Shown piece by piece: positions 63,340 through 64,000 of a DNA stretch of 64,000 nt (positions within the stretch are counted from its first letter, which is position 1; each line of letters opens with the position of its first letter). A program made the position numbers and the translations under genes. The DNA is taken from the NCBI RefSeq assembly GCF_036245865.1, contig NZ_BTTW01000001.1, positions 1,940,249 to 2,004,248 on the forward strand, in the 5' to 3' direction. The notes beneath the pieces were generated by a model that saw nothing but the letters and a program-made list of their open reading frames with translations, had not been told where the DNA came from and did not search any database. Origin of the DNA: Corallococcus caeni (GTDB taxonomy: Bacteria; Myxococcota; Myxococcia; Myxococcales; Myxococcaceae).

Positions 63340-63720
63340 CGCGCCCCTGCGCGATGAGATTTGCGAGGTACGCCGGATCCCGGGAGCACTCCCCCCACGA
63401 GACCCGGCTGCGTGTTGCTCCCCCCGACCCGCCACTCCACACCCGCCACGGCCACACGTCCGGTGCTGACTGTCGCGTCGCCTCGATGCAGCCATCGGCT
63501 GGATCGCGAAGCTCTCGCACCGCCACGTCCTGATTCACTGCCCTTCACTGCTCCCGTCCAGCGACCGCGACCGCTTTGCCGGACTCCCCCAAACTGCGCA
63601 CTGCCCCGTCCCGCCGCCCAGCCCCGTCCTGCGTGCTGCCTGCTGCCTTGCTCGACCGCACTGCCTGCTGCCCGTGCCGCGTGCTGCCTTGATGATCCGT
63701 ACAGCGCGTTGCGTCCCCCT

Positions 63721-63903
63721 ACCCCGTCCCGCCCGACCCCGTCCTGCGTGCTGCCCCGTTCAACCTTGCTGCCCCAACCCCGTCCCGCCCTGCCCCGTAT
63801 TGCCTTTGCTGCCCCGTCCCGCCCGACCCCGTCCTGCGTACTGCCCCGTTCAACCTTGCTGCCCCAACCCCGTCCCGCCCGTCCTGCCCCGTTCAACCCT
63901 TGC
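63721..63903. repeat. 90-bp tandem repeat, two copies
   Basis: Segment 63731-63790 recurs at 63821-63880 with a single base change (g at 63750, a at 63840). Both hold the blocks gcccgaccccgtcctgcgt, ctgccccgttcaaccttgct and gccccaaccccgtcccgccc. The copy at 63881-63903 continues with a related but altered block. Confidence 0.88.
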
Positions 63904-63904
63904 T

Positions 63905-64000
63905 GCCCCGACCCGCCCAACCCCGTCCTGCGTGCTGCCCCGACCCGCCCAACCCCGTCCTGCGTGCTGCCCCGACCCGCCCAACCCCGTCCTGCGTGCT
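63905..64000. repeat. 32-bp tandem repeat, three perfect copies, continuing past window end
   Basis: Units begin at 63905, 63937 and 63969, each starting gccccgacccgcccaacccc and ending tcctgcgtgct, identical to each other and reaching exactly the last base. On the minus strand each unit reads as four G-runs with loops of 2, 1 and 2 bases, a strong G-quadruplex motif. Confidence 0.95.

Larger units (their letters stand above)
63340..64000. other. 661-bp region without a gene; second half is tandem repeat
   Basis: Apart from promoter sequence for the barrel gene (about 63340-63500) I see no gene here. From about 63595 the plus strand becomes C-rich and G-poor, built of related CCCC/CCC runs with TGCGTGCTGC linkers. 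Reading frames across it on the minus strand break when the period changes to 32 bp, so it is not coding. Confidence 0.7.

Noticed and set aside
63186..63920. 244-codon minus-strand frame with GRGWGSKVERGSTQDGVGRD repeats
   Set aside because: The repeated peptide comes from the 90-bp DNA repeat. The frame breaks in the 32-bp units and its 3' part overlaps the barrel gene in another frame.
63595..64000. CRISPR array at the window end
   Set aside because: Units are contiguous and nearly identical without unique spacers, and no cas gene is present.

Overview
The window is high-G+C DNA with tightly packed operons and strong G/C preference at third codon positions. It carries a SitA-type lipoprotein toxin with its immunity gene, Ser/Thr kinases of the PEGA type, an Alternative Complex III-caa3 operon and a CrtW-type ketolase. 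Together these point to a predatory myxobacterium (Myxococcota; Corallococcus or Myxococcus-like). No rRNA, tRNA, IS element, integrase or CRISPR array was seen.

Layout. 1-3.15 kb: two tandem S9 dipeptidyl-peptidase paralogues on the minus strand, the first cut by the window edge. 3.2-6.1 kb: a UPF0489 gene followed by a lower-G+C toxin-immunity pair (SitA-like lipoprotein with an AHH nuclease end, plus an Imm11-family protein). The last 33 bp of the UPF0489 gene are repeated exactly just after the immunity gene, so the pair looks like an inserted cassette. 6.2-9 kb: an Omp85 (BamA/TamA) protein and a BtuF-like binding protein. 9.3-15.3 kb: an overlapping three-gene operon (PEGA Ser/Thr kinase, TPR-TonB receptor, calcium-repeat lipoprotein), then a stand-alone receiver protein. 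15.3-19.5 kb: MsrQ/MsrP, a CrtW-type ketolase and an M49-like metallopeptidase. 19.6-27.5 kb: HtpG, PanE-like reductase, CPBP protease, subtilisin-like lipoprotein and an FAD oxidoreductase.

27.7-36.5 kb: aromatic amino acid synthesis. aroF-trpD-trpC-trpF-trpB-trpA runs rightward, followed by a GNAT acetyltransferase and a histidine phosphatase. trpE-trpG runs leftward and collides with this block at a 3-bp gap. 37.7-43.8 kb: the four-gene ligase-associated DNA damage module (exonuclease, ATP-dependent ligase, Lhr-like helicase, PdeM phosphoesterase) with an HNH nuclease gene attached.

44.3-57.1 kb: one long respiratory operon. actA-F encode Alternative Complex III (quinol to cytochrome c), then come a small membrane protein, Sco copper chaperone and coxBACD (caa3 oxidase with a cytochrome c domain on subunit II). 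Nearly all genes overlap and a hairpin terminator closes the operon. 57.2-63.3 kb: a DUF481 barrel protein, two small outer-membrane proteins, a GNAT protein, a zinc-ribbon membrane protein, and a YkgJ/YheT pair. 63.5-64 kb: a non-coding tandem repeat whose minus strand carries a series of strong G-quadruplex motifs and which continues past the window edge.

The observations most worth following are the duplicated gene end flanking the SitA/immunity cassette, the G-quadruplex minisatellite, and the kinase/TPR-TonB receptor/lipoprotein operon.
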